Shown piece after piece: positions 24,277 to 35,579 of a stretch of DNA of 64,000 bases; the first letter of the stretch is position 1, and each line of letters opens with the position of its first letter. Origin of the DNA: Dryococelus australis (lineage: Eukaryota > Arthropoda > Insecta > Phasmatodea > Phasmatidae); the NCBI GenBank assembly GCA_029891345.1, contig CM056999.1:29609418-29673417 (forward strand), given 5' to 3'. A program made the translations under genes and the position numbers. The notes beneath the pieces are model-generated. The model did not search any database, was not told where the DNA came from, and worked only from the letters and a program-made list of their open reading frames with translations.

Positions 24277-25122
24277 TTATTTCTTTGCGGGCAAGAGCAT
24301 TTCACTGACCACATGACCACATTGTCTAGGTAGACCATTATGAACTTTCCTATTATTCCATCTAAGACTTTCACCATCATATTCTGAAAAGTGGATGGGG
24401 CATAGTTGAAACCCAAAGGGTATGGCGCAAAATTGATACTGGCGGCCGTCTGGTGCCGTGAACAAAGTTTTGTGGCTGTCTTCCTGTTTCACCGGCATTT
24501 GCCAGAAACCACTTTTCAGGTCAAAAGGTAACAGAATTTTGGTTTGCTGAGTACGTTGAGTGCAGTGTTTAAACTATAGAATGGAATGGGTGTAGGGGCT
24601 CTTTGTGATCTGGTTTATGGTCCTGAAATTGATACAAAATCGCCACCCTCCATCTCTCTTGGGCGGCAATGTTATGGCTGAGTTGTACCTACTCTCTGAT
24701 GGTTCAATCTCTCCTTCACGTAACATTTCTTCAATTTGGCAGTTTGTTACGTTAAGGTGGTGCACATCGTTATCTGCAGGCGATGTCCAGAGTGGATAGT
24801 TGTGTACGACCTTTATCTCATACTTGGCAATTGTTGTATGTTTGCGTGGATCGGCTGGTGGGGAAACATCTTCCCTTTCGTTGAGGAGGCCTTCAAAAGT
24901 GGCATGATATTTGGCCGGAACACCATGATCAAAGTCATCTAGTTTGACAGGCTGTAAGTCTGCTTCTACACATCTGCCTAGATTGATAACCGTGTGTCTG
25001 ACATGCTTGCCGAAATAAATTCTATCTCTTGGGATCTCTACAATTAGGTCTTGATCTATGAGCCAAGGTACTCCAATGATAACATCTTCGTGTATCTCTC
25101 TTGTAATTAGGCTGGTACACAC
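24277..25122 (-). pseudogene. Element A reverse transcriptase (broken)
   Basis: The frame 24574-25122 holds the PR-RT linker (DVIIGVPWLIDQDLIVEI) and RT fingers (LREGEIEPSESRYNSAITLP, DGGWRFCINFRTINQITK). The frame 24277-24498 gives AIPFGFQLCPIHFSE and then the active site, which reads YLDN (24321-24332) instead of Y-x-D-D, so one catalytic Asp is lost. A frameshift near 24500-24574 separates the halves. Confidence 0.85.
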
Positions 25123-25455
25123 ATTTCAACATGCCTGATTCTTATGTTAAGTTGAGTGACACCAATGATATTAACTCTTGCCATGCAGTGTAGTGAGTTC
25201 TGCTGTTAAGTTGGTACCTAGGATGTCTGAAAACCTGACAAACCGTGGACAAAGATGTTCGAAGCTGCGGTGTCGATCAAGGCAACAGTTGATGGCATCT
25301 CCTACCATTTTGAGCCCCTATTGCATTTGCCCACTTTTCTACACTAATGCTGTACCTCTGTAGTCGGCTGGTGCATTCTGCCAGAAACGCCCAGGAATCT
25401 TCTGCCGCATGTTGGTAGAACATCGGGAGCATCTGAAAGCGGGTTGGTGTGCTAA
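25123..25455 (-). pseudogene. Element A protease region
   Basis: One frame reads TVALIDTAASNIFVHGLSGF around 25245-25290, with the retropepsin motif at 25260-25280 as LIDTAAS; the normally invariant Gly after DT is Ala. Stops and frame changes flank it. It precedes the RT frame on the same strand, as expected. Confidence 0.65.
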
Positions 25456-26426
25456 CTATAGACTGAATTTACTATTCCACTGGTGCTCTGGGATGGGTGG
25501 TGCATGTGGTTGTGAAGCGTGCCAAGCCTCCCTCTTGTACAGCATCTGTGTTACGTCATTTGTGTTGTTGACGAGGACCCGCACACGCTCTTCACAGCAG
25601 AGTGTTCCCTCGCGAAAACTGCTCCAGTCGCAGTCCGATACACACTTCGGGTGGTATTTATTACCACACAAATTATATGTGACAATAACACGTCCTTATC
25701 TGCAGCACAGTCTAGCCTTGCACTCACTTGTTCAGCATTCTGCTTTAGGCAGGAATTTGCTGGGTGCAATCAGCTGTGTTGCTGCTGACCGGCCTGGATG
25801 TTGTTACAGTCCTGTTCGGATGCACAGTTCTGGCAAGTGAAAATGTCACGTTGCATGGATGGCCATTCTTCTGCTGTCATGCAGGCGAAGTGTGCTCCCT
25901 TTTGGCACAGCTCACAGCGTATTGTGTCACTGCTGGGATTGTTGCATGAAGGGCGTGAGCAGCACTCTACCCTGTTGGTGGATGCCACTGTTTTACCGAA
26001 TATGACATTTCTCATGACTGGTATACAGCGGCAGATAATGGCTTGCAGGTCGTATTTCTCGTACGGGTCCAATGTGAGAGGCTTCCCACACGATGCATTA
26101 ATTTTTTCGGTGTCCCACATGTAGGTCAGAAGTTCCATGCCGCTACTGTTCATGGCTGTACGAGAACCCACGCGCATGAAGGGTTCCTTCGGGTAGCCAC
26201 ACGGTAGACCTGGCGTGGTGGGGTAAGTTGTCAGCGTACGGCTCATGCCAAGCATCAGGCACGCGGTGACGTCATAAGAAAATCTGCGACACGTGATGAC
26301 GTCATGGGTATCTCCGCCCTCCAACCACGAGGGAGTCTGATACGCGCACAAGTTAGTGACCAATTCACTGTTCGACGTGGTTTCCTGAACAATGGCGGAC
26401 TTCCAGTACACAAATTTTTCTGCCAC
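25456..26426 (-). pseudogene. Element A Gag-position ORF with PHD-type zinc finger(s)
   Basis: Starting at 26426 near the PBS, a 218-codon frame (to 25770) occupies the Gag position. Residues 156-201 fit C-x4-C-x9-C-x2-C-x4-H-x2-C-x15-C-x2-C (CCSRPSC ... CELCQKGAHFAC ... CQNC), a C4HC3 PHD-finger pattern, not a retroviral CCHC knuckle. A second, degenerate finger-like segment follows in shifted frames: LDC near 25728, then CGNKYHPKC (25650-25670) and TLCCEE (about 25595). No knuckle was found before the protease. PHD fingers usually bind histone H3 tails or other proteins; a chromatin-tethering or RNP role here is speculation. The N-terminal 150 residues match nothing I recognise. Confidence 0.65.
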
Positions 26427-26470
26427 GTGCTAGTTTTTCACGATGCGTGTCTTCAGGCCACACTAGTTGC

Positions 26471-26477
26471 GGCGCCA
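26471..26477 (-). promoter_or_regulatory. Element A primer binding site candidate
   Basis: The minus strand reads TGGCGCCGCAAC directly at the end of the LTR repeat block; TGGCGCC is a common start for tRNA primer sites. It pairs with a tRNA ending GGCGCCA. Confidence 0.5.
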
Positions 26478-27461
26478 TATAACATGGCTGCTTTGAGAGA
26501 AACCTAGATGCATGACTAGTTATCACAGAAAAGTTGTAAGTTATGGTAGGGCGCCAGCACATCTATATCGTGGGTGAGCATGTGGAGTCTGGCTCTCAGG
26601 GCAGTAATTGTTTGACAGCCACGTGTCGTATCCAATCACACTCACAGCTCATGTTTATGAATAAACCACAGAAAAAGTCACATATGCCTTTACATTACAT
26701 AAATGAGCATGTGGACTTACACTCCGGAGTGGGTCAGGACCCGAGGTAAAATTAACGTTAAAATGAATAAGACGAGAAACTCTGAAATTATGTATATTGG
26801 TAAAGAGAGAGCACATATACAATCAATTACATGATGTCCTTCCAATAATGCGGGCATGGTGTTCAAGGCCGTAGTCGGCCGACACTGCAAAAAGCACTGA
26901 TTAGCGTGTGGACAACTAAAGAAATAAAATCTCTGAGGCCATGAGTCTACAGAGAAAGAGCGTGTGTGCAGGGAAGAAAAGAATTAAATTAAATGTTCTG
27001 AATAATAAGACACTTACTATTGCTGCTACTGATCAGACATAGACAATGATGTTCCCCCGCAATTTGGAATGTGTGCACTCTCCTAGGTCCGCCTAACTAG
27101 ACTAAGGAGGATGCCATGAGGGGAAAAAGCAGTTACACATATCTTACAAACAAGTACATTGTAGAACAGAATCCAAGCAGCAAAACACTCAGAAGAATTA
27201 GGATAGTAATTCCAACACGTTATTATTGCTTTTAAATGTTCAGTATCTTTGTTATTATGCATTTCGGGGAAAATTATGTTACTTAGAAACAGCCTGCATG
27301 GGCTTGCAAAAGAAGTTAAAAATCATATAAAATTAGACAAGACATTTGACATACGTAAAACCCTTCAATTACACTTTAATAAATTAAAACATTAATTTAG
27401 TGAAAGCTGTAGGAATTTAAGTTTGGGCGCTTGGCATTGTGGCTGCCGGAACTACCAAGAT
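26478..27461 (-). repeat. Element A 5' LTR
   Basis: Partner of 4455-5474. Shared landmarks include TTTGAGAGAAACCTAGATGC, AAAGAGAGAGCACATATAC, CACTGCAAAAAGCAC and CACTCAGAAGAATTAGGATAG. It drives the minus-strand element. The right edge is followed by about 50 bp of unrelated sequence before the ~280 bp array resumes. Confidence 0.85.
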
Positions 27462-27509
27462 TAATTTATTGTTTATGTTACTGCCACCCGAGTAGGGCAG
27501 TGAGGCCCA

Positions 27510-28700
27510 GGTCACATACCAGTTTACACCACCTGCTGCAGTACTGCTTGTTTGCCAAATTTGGTAGGAATCTGTTTATTGATATTACATACAATTTTTA
27601 AGGTGCTATCTTACAAAGTGGTCAACAAAGCATTCTTTGTTTACATGCAGTTATTAGGTGTAATATATACTGCCAGCATACATAAGTTGGATTTGATTAC
27701 ACAGTTTCATTGACACCAATATTCTAAGCTAAAATAGCTACATGTCTGCCATTTTAAAAATAAGTGTGTGACATACTTAAAACGTGCAATTTTATATCAT
27801 GTGCTGCAGTATTACTTCTTTGCTACCTTTGATAGAAATTTGTCAATTTGTTTCATGAGATACGACATGAAACCTTAATTGTTTAGTGCTGTCTTACAAA
27901 ATTGCAGACAAAAGATGTTTTGTGTAGATACAGTTGACAGTTGTAATATTTACTGCTGGCATACAAAGTAAAGTTGGACTTGATTACATGGATTTTATGA
28001 TATAGCATTCTAATGTAAAACAACTTTATGGCTGCTATTTTGAAAATAAGTGCTTGACATGCTGCTTATAACATGCCACTTAACATAATCTGCTGCAGTA
28101 CTACTTGATCACCAAATTTGATAGTAATCCGTTAATTGTTTCCCATGATGTGACATAAAAACTACATTTATTTGTGTGGATATTTCTTACAAAATGGCCA
28201 ACAGAAGTATTTATGTGTTTGCGTATATGATGCTTGTAATAGATTCAGTAATTACATAAAATTTGGTCAAAATTAGTTAAATGGTATGGTAGATATACCA
28301 AATTAACGTACAATATTTGTATGGTCACAACTTTGAATATAAGTACATAATAACATTTAATCAATTTTATTTACTTGGTTTACAATATTCTTACTTACAC
28401 ACCAAATTTGGTTAGAATTGGTTGAATAGTTTTCTAAGTATAATCTAAAATTTATATTTTTTCATTTGTTGCTATCTTCCAAAATGGAAGACCAGCAATA
28501 ATATCCATCTCACTTTGCTCTGCTGGCATACAAAATTTGGTTTAAGTTGGTTAAATGGTTCCAGAGATATGACATATAATCCCAGTTTTTAAAAAAGGTC
28601 ACCATTTTGAAAGTAAGTGTCCAGCATAGTTGAAATGTATAAAAGTTAGGTGTCCTGACTAATTACCGAATTTGGTTGACACATTCAAAAATTGAATGGG
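27510..28700 (+). repeat. Degenerate ~280 bp tandem repeat array, right block
   Basis: Continuation of 3300-4454. 'Gagatatgacataaaa'-type segments occur near 27580, 27857, 28148 and 28560, with 'gccattttaaaaataagtg' and 'ccaaatttgg' cores between. Same orientation as the left block, so one array was split by element A. Confidence 0.75.
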
Positions 28701-28992
28701 GAACAGACAAATGCTTACACAACATACACACACATGTGTAAGTGATCTCATAAGTCTTTCTTTTTTTTTCTTTTCTTTCGAAAAGTAGGCTAAAAATGGT
28801 TGTAAGTACAAAGGAGGAATTCCAAATAAAATTGAGTAATTTGTGAACTCTTTTTCCTTTGGAATTTGCCACATTAGATTGGTTTTTACTTTATATCATG
28901 TCACTGTTCTGTTGTGTGTATAATTATTTGGGATATTTTTATATGAAGTGTTTATTGTAGTGTTTATAATTATGTTTATTCTTGATTGTCAG

Positions 28993-29134
28993 GAATCTGC
29001 TCGATTGTGATGTGTTCTCAAAGTCTGACCCTATGTGTATAACATACGTCAAGACATTTCACATCATGGATTGGCAAGAAATAAGTCGCACAGAAACTAT
29101 TGACAACACCCTTAATCCAGACTTTGTCACCAAG
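28993..29134 (+). CDS. Copine exon: C2A domain, first calcium loop
   Basis: A 142 bp exon bounded by an acceptor (...ATTGTCAG at 28992) and donor (AAG|GTAGGT). It enters in phase 2 and leaves in phase 0, and encodes [20 protein letters not shown] followed by [21 protein letters not shown]-x-D-x2-SKSDP is the Asp-bearing loop 1 of the copine C2A domain, and RTE-x-I-x-NTLNP is the conserved strand after it. Copines are cytosolic proteins recruited to membranes by calcium. The preceding exon with the protein start was not found in the upstream 29 kb. The next exon is 12.5 kb away across an intron filled with retroelements. Confidence 0.9.
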
Positions 29135-29867
29135 GTAGGTCACATCACCGTATACATCTTTCATAATTAGTTTGGTGTTCATCCAAAATTATAGGATAAA
29201 AAAATGTATCACTGATATATCCTGGTCTTATTTGTTTATACAATTCTATAGCCAACTCCAAATTAAGAGTACTGTTCCTTCATTTGGGATTTTGTATCAT
29301 TTCACCTGATACATCAAAACTTGAAAAAGGAATAATTTTGTTATGTACATTTAAGACAAGTTAAAATTCTTGGTACAGAACAATGTACACCAGAAGTATA
29401 GTAAAAATCAAATTGCTTAAATTTCAAAAAAATACACTAGATGTTCAGTTTGGACTTAATGTTGTAATAGCTACAATGATAGCCATAATATTGTAACAGT
29501 GAGATTGGGAAAGGCAGTACAAAGACAGGGTAGGGAAGGTACAGAGGAAGAGTAGGAGAGGATAAAGGAGAGAAATTAAAGAAAGGAACAATGTAAAGGA
29601 AGAAGCGAAGTGGTTCAACAAATAAAAATTAAAATGGGACATAGGGCAACCACAACCAGGCTTATTTAATGAGCACCCAGAGACAAGACAAATCAAACCT
29701 TTAGTATGGTCTATTCGCAGTTTCTTCTCAGTTTTTAAATCAAACCTGTGGAAAAACTCCTCATGTATGGCATGTGTGGTTGCTACCTTAATGTCATATG
29801 TCACAAATATTTGTGTTCACACTAAAGTACCTTATTTTTTGTTAAATTTAACTAGTACATATATTTT
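29135..29867 (+). other. Copine intron, plain sequence
   Basis: Begins with the GTAGGT donor. AT-rich, with a purine-rich strand near 29520-29640; no gene or named repeat seen. Confidence 0.5.
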
Positions 29868-30390
29868 GTTTATAATTTATGATATTTCATTTGTAATTAA
29901 TATGAATAAAGACAGAGAGAAATTGTTTGCGTTGGTAATGCCTAGTAAGAAATAGTTCTCATGCAAAATATTATTACACCGAATATGCACGAATGCGGTG
30001 CGTTAGCTCTCTGATGTCATTTTCTAAGCTTTGCTTGCATGAGGTGGAAGAATATTGTGGAAATAGAACTTTAGCAGGGCTTCAGAAAAGTTGGAAGTAA
30101 TCTTGGAGTGTAAATGTAACTCAGGTCCATTCACTGGTACTTCCAACTTTCCTGAGGCCCTGCTAAATTTCTACTTCCAGGATATTCCTCCTCCTTACGC
30201 AAGCAAAGCTTGACCAATTCTATAAAATCACACCAAAAGGAAAATGCACCACATTTGTGTGCACTCAGTGTAATAATATTTTGCATAAGAACTATTTCTT
30301 ACTAGGCATTGGCAGTACAGACATTTTCCCTCTGCATATTAATTGTACACAAGTATAAAACTCTTGTGATAAATTACATATTTAGGAAAT
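29868..30390. mobile_element. Foldback (long inverted repeat) element
   Basis: Two arms of about 240 bp pair across a centre near 30110. The left arm has AATGCCTAGTAAGAAATAGT, ATGCAAAATATTATTACAC, AAGCTTTGCTTGC and TTAGCAGGGCTTCAG; the right arm reverse complement has the same blocks in order with scattered mismatches. It has no coding capacity. The transcript would form a long hairpin in the copine pre-mRNA. Superfamily not assigned. Confidence 0.8.
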
Positions 30391-31849
30391 AACCAAAAAG
30401 TCAAACGTGGGGTGATTTTTCAAAAATTAAAGAAAATAATTCTTCAACTTGAAAAATGAAAGAGAGAAAACACTTAAGCTGAGGCTTGTAGACCTCGTTC
30501 AAAAGACATTTAAGTACTATTCGGAGGTACAAAATCCAAATATAAAAATCTGGTAACCATTACAAAATCTCATATAAATTTTAAGCGGGATATTTGTGTC
30601 AGATGGTTAGCTCATTTCAAATCTCAAAGATAACTGCTGCAGTAATACATTAAAAAATCACTCGAGGAGAAATAGGCAGCTATTAACTCTTCCAAATACA
30701 ACTCGATTTTATTTAGAATGGGATTGGCCTAAAAATTTATCTGTAATGAAAACGTTATTCACTTGAAATAGGCTACGACGGCCAGTTTACTTCAGTGCCT
30801 TGTGCCAACCTAAGAACAATTCTCATAAACCAGAGAACGTAGATGAGATACAAATTAAATTAAAATTACTGGAATTAAATATTTTCCAAATTTCAATTAT
30901 CGTCAGTTATAATGTCTGAAAAATAGGTTACAGCTTATTAGGGACTGAAAATATCAACACTAGATTAATCGACCAATTACAACTAGTAACCCCCAGCCTT
31001 GAATAATTACTGTAACGTCTAGATAATAGCGGCCGTGCCATATTTATCTCTCTCTCTCTCTGCAACGTCTGCTCGACGACTACTTTGCTGTAACTCATAA
31101 AAATGTACTATTTAAAAGATCGGTCGGGGCCATTTTTCCTGCGAAGCAGGAAAAAAATGTTCCGATCAAGCAAAACAAACAAACTTTATCCAAAATACCT
31201 TTCCTATAATGAAGATTCTCGACTGTCTCCCCTGGACTGCTATGGCCTCATGCCCACTCTCCTCGACGGCTAACTTATCACAACAACACAGCATCTGACC
31301 TTGTCCGACATCATACCTCTCGCCACTTTGCCTCCAGCCAATTAGAACACTCTACACTTTCTATGCGACATCTCGTAAACATGTTATCAGCCCCAACTCA
31401 CTCCTCTTTTCCCTGAGCGCCTTACACTTTATCTGCTGCCTGCAGTGTGAAACCTTCTCCCTTCCCCTGACAGCACCTACAAACTCATGGCGGTCGATGC
31501 AAAAGTCCACGTCTGTAAAGCTTCTGGAATATACACAGTAAACACGTTGTGACAGAAAACAATTTGCAAAAGAAGTGTTCAAAAATTCTAGAGACGTAGC
31601 AGTGATAAAAAATTATGCACAGCTGTAGACAGCACAAAGAAAATGCTGATGCTCATTTCAGCTTGGGAAGGTCTACAAATATTTCCTGCACCGACTCTCT
31701 AGAATCTTCCACAGCAAACCTAAGGACTATTCCCAGGAAAATAAACTGAACAACCTTATATCCTAACTTTAAAGATAATTTAACTCATCATAACAAAAAT
31801 AGAAGACATAAGCGAGTTAGTGAATACAAGAATTGACTACGTGGACATG
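30391..31849 (+). other. Copine intron, possible LTR of remnant D
   Basis: No gene seen. It contains a TC-rich run near 31050, the hairpin at 31118-31167, and C-rich sequence up to 31500. Its position just 5' of the D gag remnant makes it a candidate LTR and leader, but no second copy is present in the window to prove it. Confidence 0.35.
31118..31167. other. Strong hairpin with GAA loop
   Basis: The segment starts GATCGG and ends CCGATC, and its inner stem TTTTTCCTGC / GCAGGAAAAA closes on a GAA loop. An A-rich run follows the stem. It could be a retroelement RNA structure such as a polyadenylation or packaging hairpin. Confidence 0.6.
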
Positions 31850-33180
31850 AAATTCGAAGTGTAATTATTGAAATAGTGGAGAGTGTAAATCAAAGAATGG
31901 ACTTTCGTGAGAATGAAATAAAACAGGAAATTAGTGCGATGAAGAAGAGATGGCAGGAATTTTTTCAGCAATGGAGTTCCACTACTACCACATCAGCAGT
32001 CGAGAAAAGCAATGCAAGTTTTAATCAATGCAGCAACCTCGGAGGATGGTTAGCAGCTCTGCAGCATTGGTGTCGTGCAGCCAGGAGTGGGAAAGGAGAT
32101 CTCATTTAAGTCTGCCCTTTACGATGGCCAGACATCTTGACAGGAGTAACACCAGTTTGAAATAGTCGCAACCCGGAATGGGTGGCCAGTCAAGCAGTGG
32201 GGTTACTACCTCGCTGCTGTAGTGAGAAACCCTCCACTGAGCTTACAACAATCTCTGCCAGAGCAACATAAACTGGAGTACCCCACACTGGTGTCAGCCT
32301 TGGAATTATGTTTTGGCGAGTGGTATCTGCGACATTCTCACCATGCACAGCTGTGAAACGCATCCAGCAACCAGAGAATCCACTGCAGGAACTATGGAAA
32401 GACACTGTGCAGCTGTCTCAACTATCTCTCTGGAAGGGTGCTCTGAGGAGGTGTGGGACAACATCACAGTCTGCTTTTCATTGATGCAATCGCCGACACA
32501 GAGGTACGGCATGTAGTGTGTCTGGCTGCACCCCACAACATGCAGGATGTCCTAGTCTGAGCACTGGAAGTGGATTTAGGAAGACAGGAGCCTGCACCAT
32601 ACGTCCGTTACAATGAAAATGAAGACAGCATGAAGAAGACACTGGAGTTGCAGTTGGCTTTGAGGGACATCCCTTCCAGGGTACATGCTCCAGAGCTTCG
32701 TTGACCCCAATCAAGTGGCAGGAGTGTTGGTCATTTGGACTGCTGGGGCACTTCAGAGCCTATTGCCCACAGAAACAGCAGCATGAAAAGAAGCAACAAG
32801 GTGAAGAACCAATGGCTTCAGTCAGCACAAGCAAGCACTTGTGTGAGGAAATTTGTGAGCTTGGTGCATATGCCCAATAACTGAGACACAGCATCAATGA
32901 GCTGATGTTTCACATCTCACAAAGCAGTTGGAAAATGCATACAATGACCGGCGACTGCTGTCCAAATGCCCTGTGCACACTGTGCCATATAGCAGTGAAA
33001 GGAGCCCACGGCATGGAGTACGTGATGGAATGGCCCCTCTAAGCAGTGGCTCCGAGGATAGCAGTCCCATGGAGGAAGTTCTCTGGGGGGCAAAGTACCA
33101 GTTGCGTGATCTTGAAAAGGGGAGTGATGTAATCGACAGGAGCTACCAGTGCTTCAGAGTATGTCGGACAAGGATCTAGT
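31850..33180 (+). pseudogene. Gag remnant of Ty3-like element D
   Basis: The + strand shows an acidic/basic coiled-coil start (ENEIKQEISAMKKRWQEF, 31909-31962). Capsid-like pieces in changing frames include YDGQTS near 32124 and FIDAIADTEVRHVVCLAAPH (32478-32537), a typical Gag helix pair of arthropod Ty3 elements. A knuckle-like CWSFGLLGHFRAYC follows (32723-32764), in which the second Cys is Phe. Stops and frameshifts are frequent. No protease or RT follows before element C begins, so only gag survives. Confidence 0.65.
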
Positions 33181-33747
33181 CACAACCTGTGACATCCACC
33201 GCAAGAGCCAAAACTTTTCAGATTGGTAGAAGTAGTTTAAAGGAGGATGCAAGGCCAAATTATGTAGTTGCATAATTTTTTTTACTGGTAAGCAACAGAT
33301 TAAAGAGAAGCACAACAAAACATTATAAGTGAATAGTCTGTTCCTGGAACTGGAAGTATGGAAGGGAAACCTCTACGCACACGTGACATGCACACCTGCT
33401 GCGCCGCAACTTCATTCTTGGTACTTGGAAGGAGGACGTGGGGTGTCATGTTAACAAAACAAAGGGTGGCAGGTATTCCAGAATTTGCAGTCGGGTCTAA
33501 AATATTTCTTCTTGTCTATAGGTTTTCCATGAGCCACGAGGTATAACCCAGCAAAAGTCATGTGTTGCCTACATATCTGCAGTATTTATACGTCCTAGAT
33601 ATAACCAACAATATCAGTAATAGTTTTAATTTTTCCTCTCAAAAATAGTTTTGGTATTCAGATTGTTAAAACTTTTACTCATCTTCCCTATTTACAACAT
33701 AGAAGGCCGATCAAACCGAGCCCCTCTTGTAAAAGGGCTTTCTAATT
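33181..33747. other. Junction between D remnant and element C
   Basis: No gene seen. AAAGGAGGATG near 33240 is a weak polypurine-like motif on the + strand. No similarity to element C's LTR (40485-40935) is visible, although C's 3' LTR would be expected here. Confidence 0.4.
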
Positions 33748-35579
33748 TCAGGGAGGGGCACCCTGCCCCCCCCCCCCCCCCCCGGTACTACGTCCATGGT
33801 CTGTTGTACTGTTTTTCATGGGTTTGGCAAGGTAGCACTTTGTAACTACAAGTATCACACTAATACAAATACACAATACACAAGAGTGAACAATACTAAT
33901 AAAAGAAATTGAAGTAATTTCTGGCTTATCTACAAGGTGCATCATTTGATTATATGGTACACTGTACTCGTGTTTCTGTAGGTACTCATCAATTTCTGAC
34001 AACATGGGTTTATCTAAAGTCAGAGTAGTCAACAACCAACCAAATATTTGCTCAGGATTGAAATTAAACTGAAATTTGGGAATGTGCAAAACAGGATAAC
34101 TCACATTCAGATACATTACATTGGTTACTGTGGCAAGAGCTTTGAAACTATTCAAAATCAGATCACAATGAGAAGCATTTTCAGTCATCACATTACCAGA
34201 GATTGTTTTGGTTATAGGAGGCAAGGTAAGCTTTGTACTTCGGCGCACAAAAGTAATATCTATGCGATTCATTACTGAAAACAACCAGGGATGGTGAGCT
34301 CTTTTAAAAAAATGACTTTGTCAGTTTGACAATATTTGAGGAACACAAATTGCTCACACTTTTGCCAAGAAACAATGAGGTTTCACATGATGTTTCACTC
34401 GTATCATACAACATAAACTCTGTTTTGCATACTGTTACACCATGTGATTTGCAATTTTCCAAGTCATTACTGTCTAGGAAACTATAATAACTTCTGGCGG
34501 AACTTAACAACAAAAAGTCATGTGTTATAAATTATCCATGTTGCATCAAATTTGGAACAAATACTGGGTAAGTTTGTAACTCATACAATTCAAAATGAGT
34601 AATTTCATTTCCAAGTGGTACTGAAATTACAAGCCTTAACAAATTGTTATGAACTACTGCTTGAGCTGTTAACAAACCATAATACACATACAGATTTTCA
34701 GCTTCAACTGGTACTATCATGTGAGTTGGTAAACTGATACTATCGCTTATCATTTTCAAAATACCTAAAAACATTCTGAGTTTGATGAGCACACTACTGA
34801 GCTTATGATTAACACTGCTTTCAGTTGCCGGATGGAGATTACTAGATTCGAAACGAGCATTCATAAGAGCTTCACTAGCTTGCAGTGAAATTCCTAGCAT
34901 ATATATCAGTAAGTTACTTATAAACACATGTTGCATTAGTTGGTCTAAATTTTGACTTATGTTTTTATACCAGGCTTCATAATGGCTAACATAATCAGTA
35001 GAAATCTTGCAAACTAACTTAGTACTATCAACAATTCTATTTTCTATATTTCTCAGTAAGATTCCATTGTTTGCTATATCTAAACCAATGCTCTTTGACT
35101 TTGAGTCAACATTTTCAAGTCGCCGATGTAGGACTTCTAAATCTGCAGAAGTTGCAGTACCAAACAGATTTTACCACCTATATCAAATAGCCCTCGTTTA
35201 CATCTAACATTAACTTCATGATCAGGCAACTAGTACGTAAAGCTCTACTTCCATTTTAAAATTATTGTATGCGCTACTCAATTTGTGATAATGCAAGATC
35301 AAAATTACTATCAAAAGTACTATTAGCTTCGTGAAGGTAAGATTTAATTTTATGTGCATTGTACACTTAATCTAACATATTTCCTAGCAAGTGACATTTT
35401 TCAGACAAAGTAGAAATATCAAAATTAACTACAACTATGTACTCACTGTCAGACACAATAACATCACTTCGACGCTCAAACACAACACCTACATTTGATG
35501 GCTTCACTCTTATTTCGGTGGCTAGAACACAAAACAATATATTATGCAACACAAAAACACAAACACGTTGCATTTTCAT
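33748..35579 (-). pseudogene. Element C env-like gene
   Basis: The start ATG at 35579 overlaps the pol stop as ATGA. The first 20 or so residues form a hydrophobic signal peptide (VFVLHNILFCVLA). Later frames (34532-34936; 33748-34284) give an ectodomain rich in Leu and Asn, then a ~22-residue membrane-spanning segment (VLCICISVILVV core, near 33850) and a short basic tail. The last codons read through the homopolymer into Gly repeats, so the original stop is uncertain. A basic RRLE stretch near 35120 could be a cleavage site. Frame breaks lie near 35210-35370 and 34290-34530. Role by analogy: membrane fusion; this copy is interrupted. Confidence 0.65.

Larger units (their letters stand above)
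4455..27461 (-). mobile_element. Ty3/gypsy LTR element A, split by nested element B
   Basis: Two direct ~1 kb repeats (4455-5474 and 26478-27461) bound a minus-strand gag-pol. From the right the order is a PBS-like TGGCGCC, a PHD-finger Gag, protease, reverse transcriptase, RNase H, then integrase. RNase H and integrase are separated by ~15.8 kb of inserted element B (8111-23956): the RNase H frame breaks at 23957 just after its DNQ motif and its expected C-terminal continuation resumes at 8110 on the same strand. The order PR-RT-RH-IN places it in Metaviridae-type elements. Frameshifts and active-site changes make it non-functional. It sits within the ~280 bp repeat array. Confidence 0.85.
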
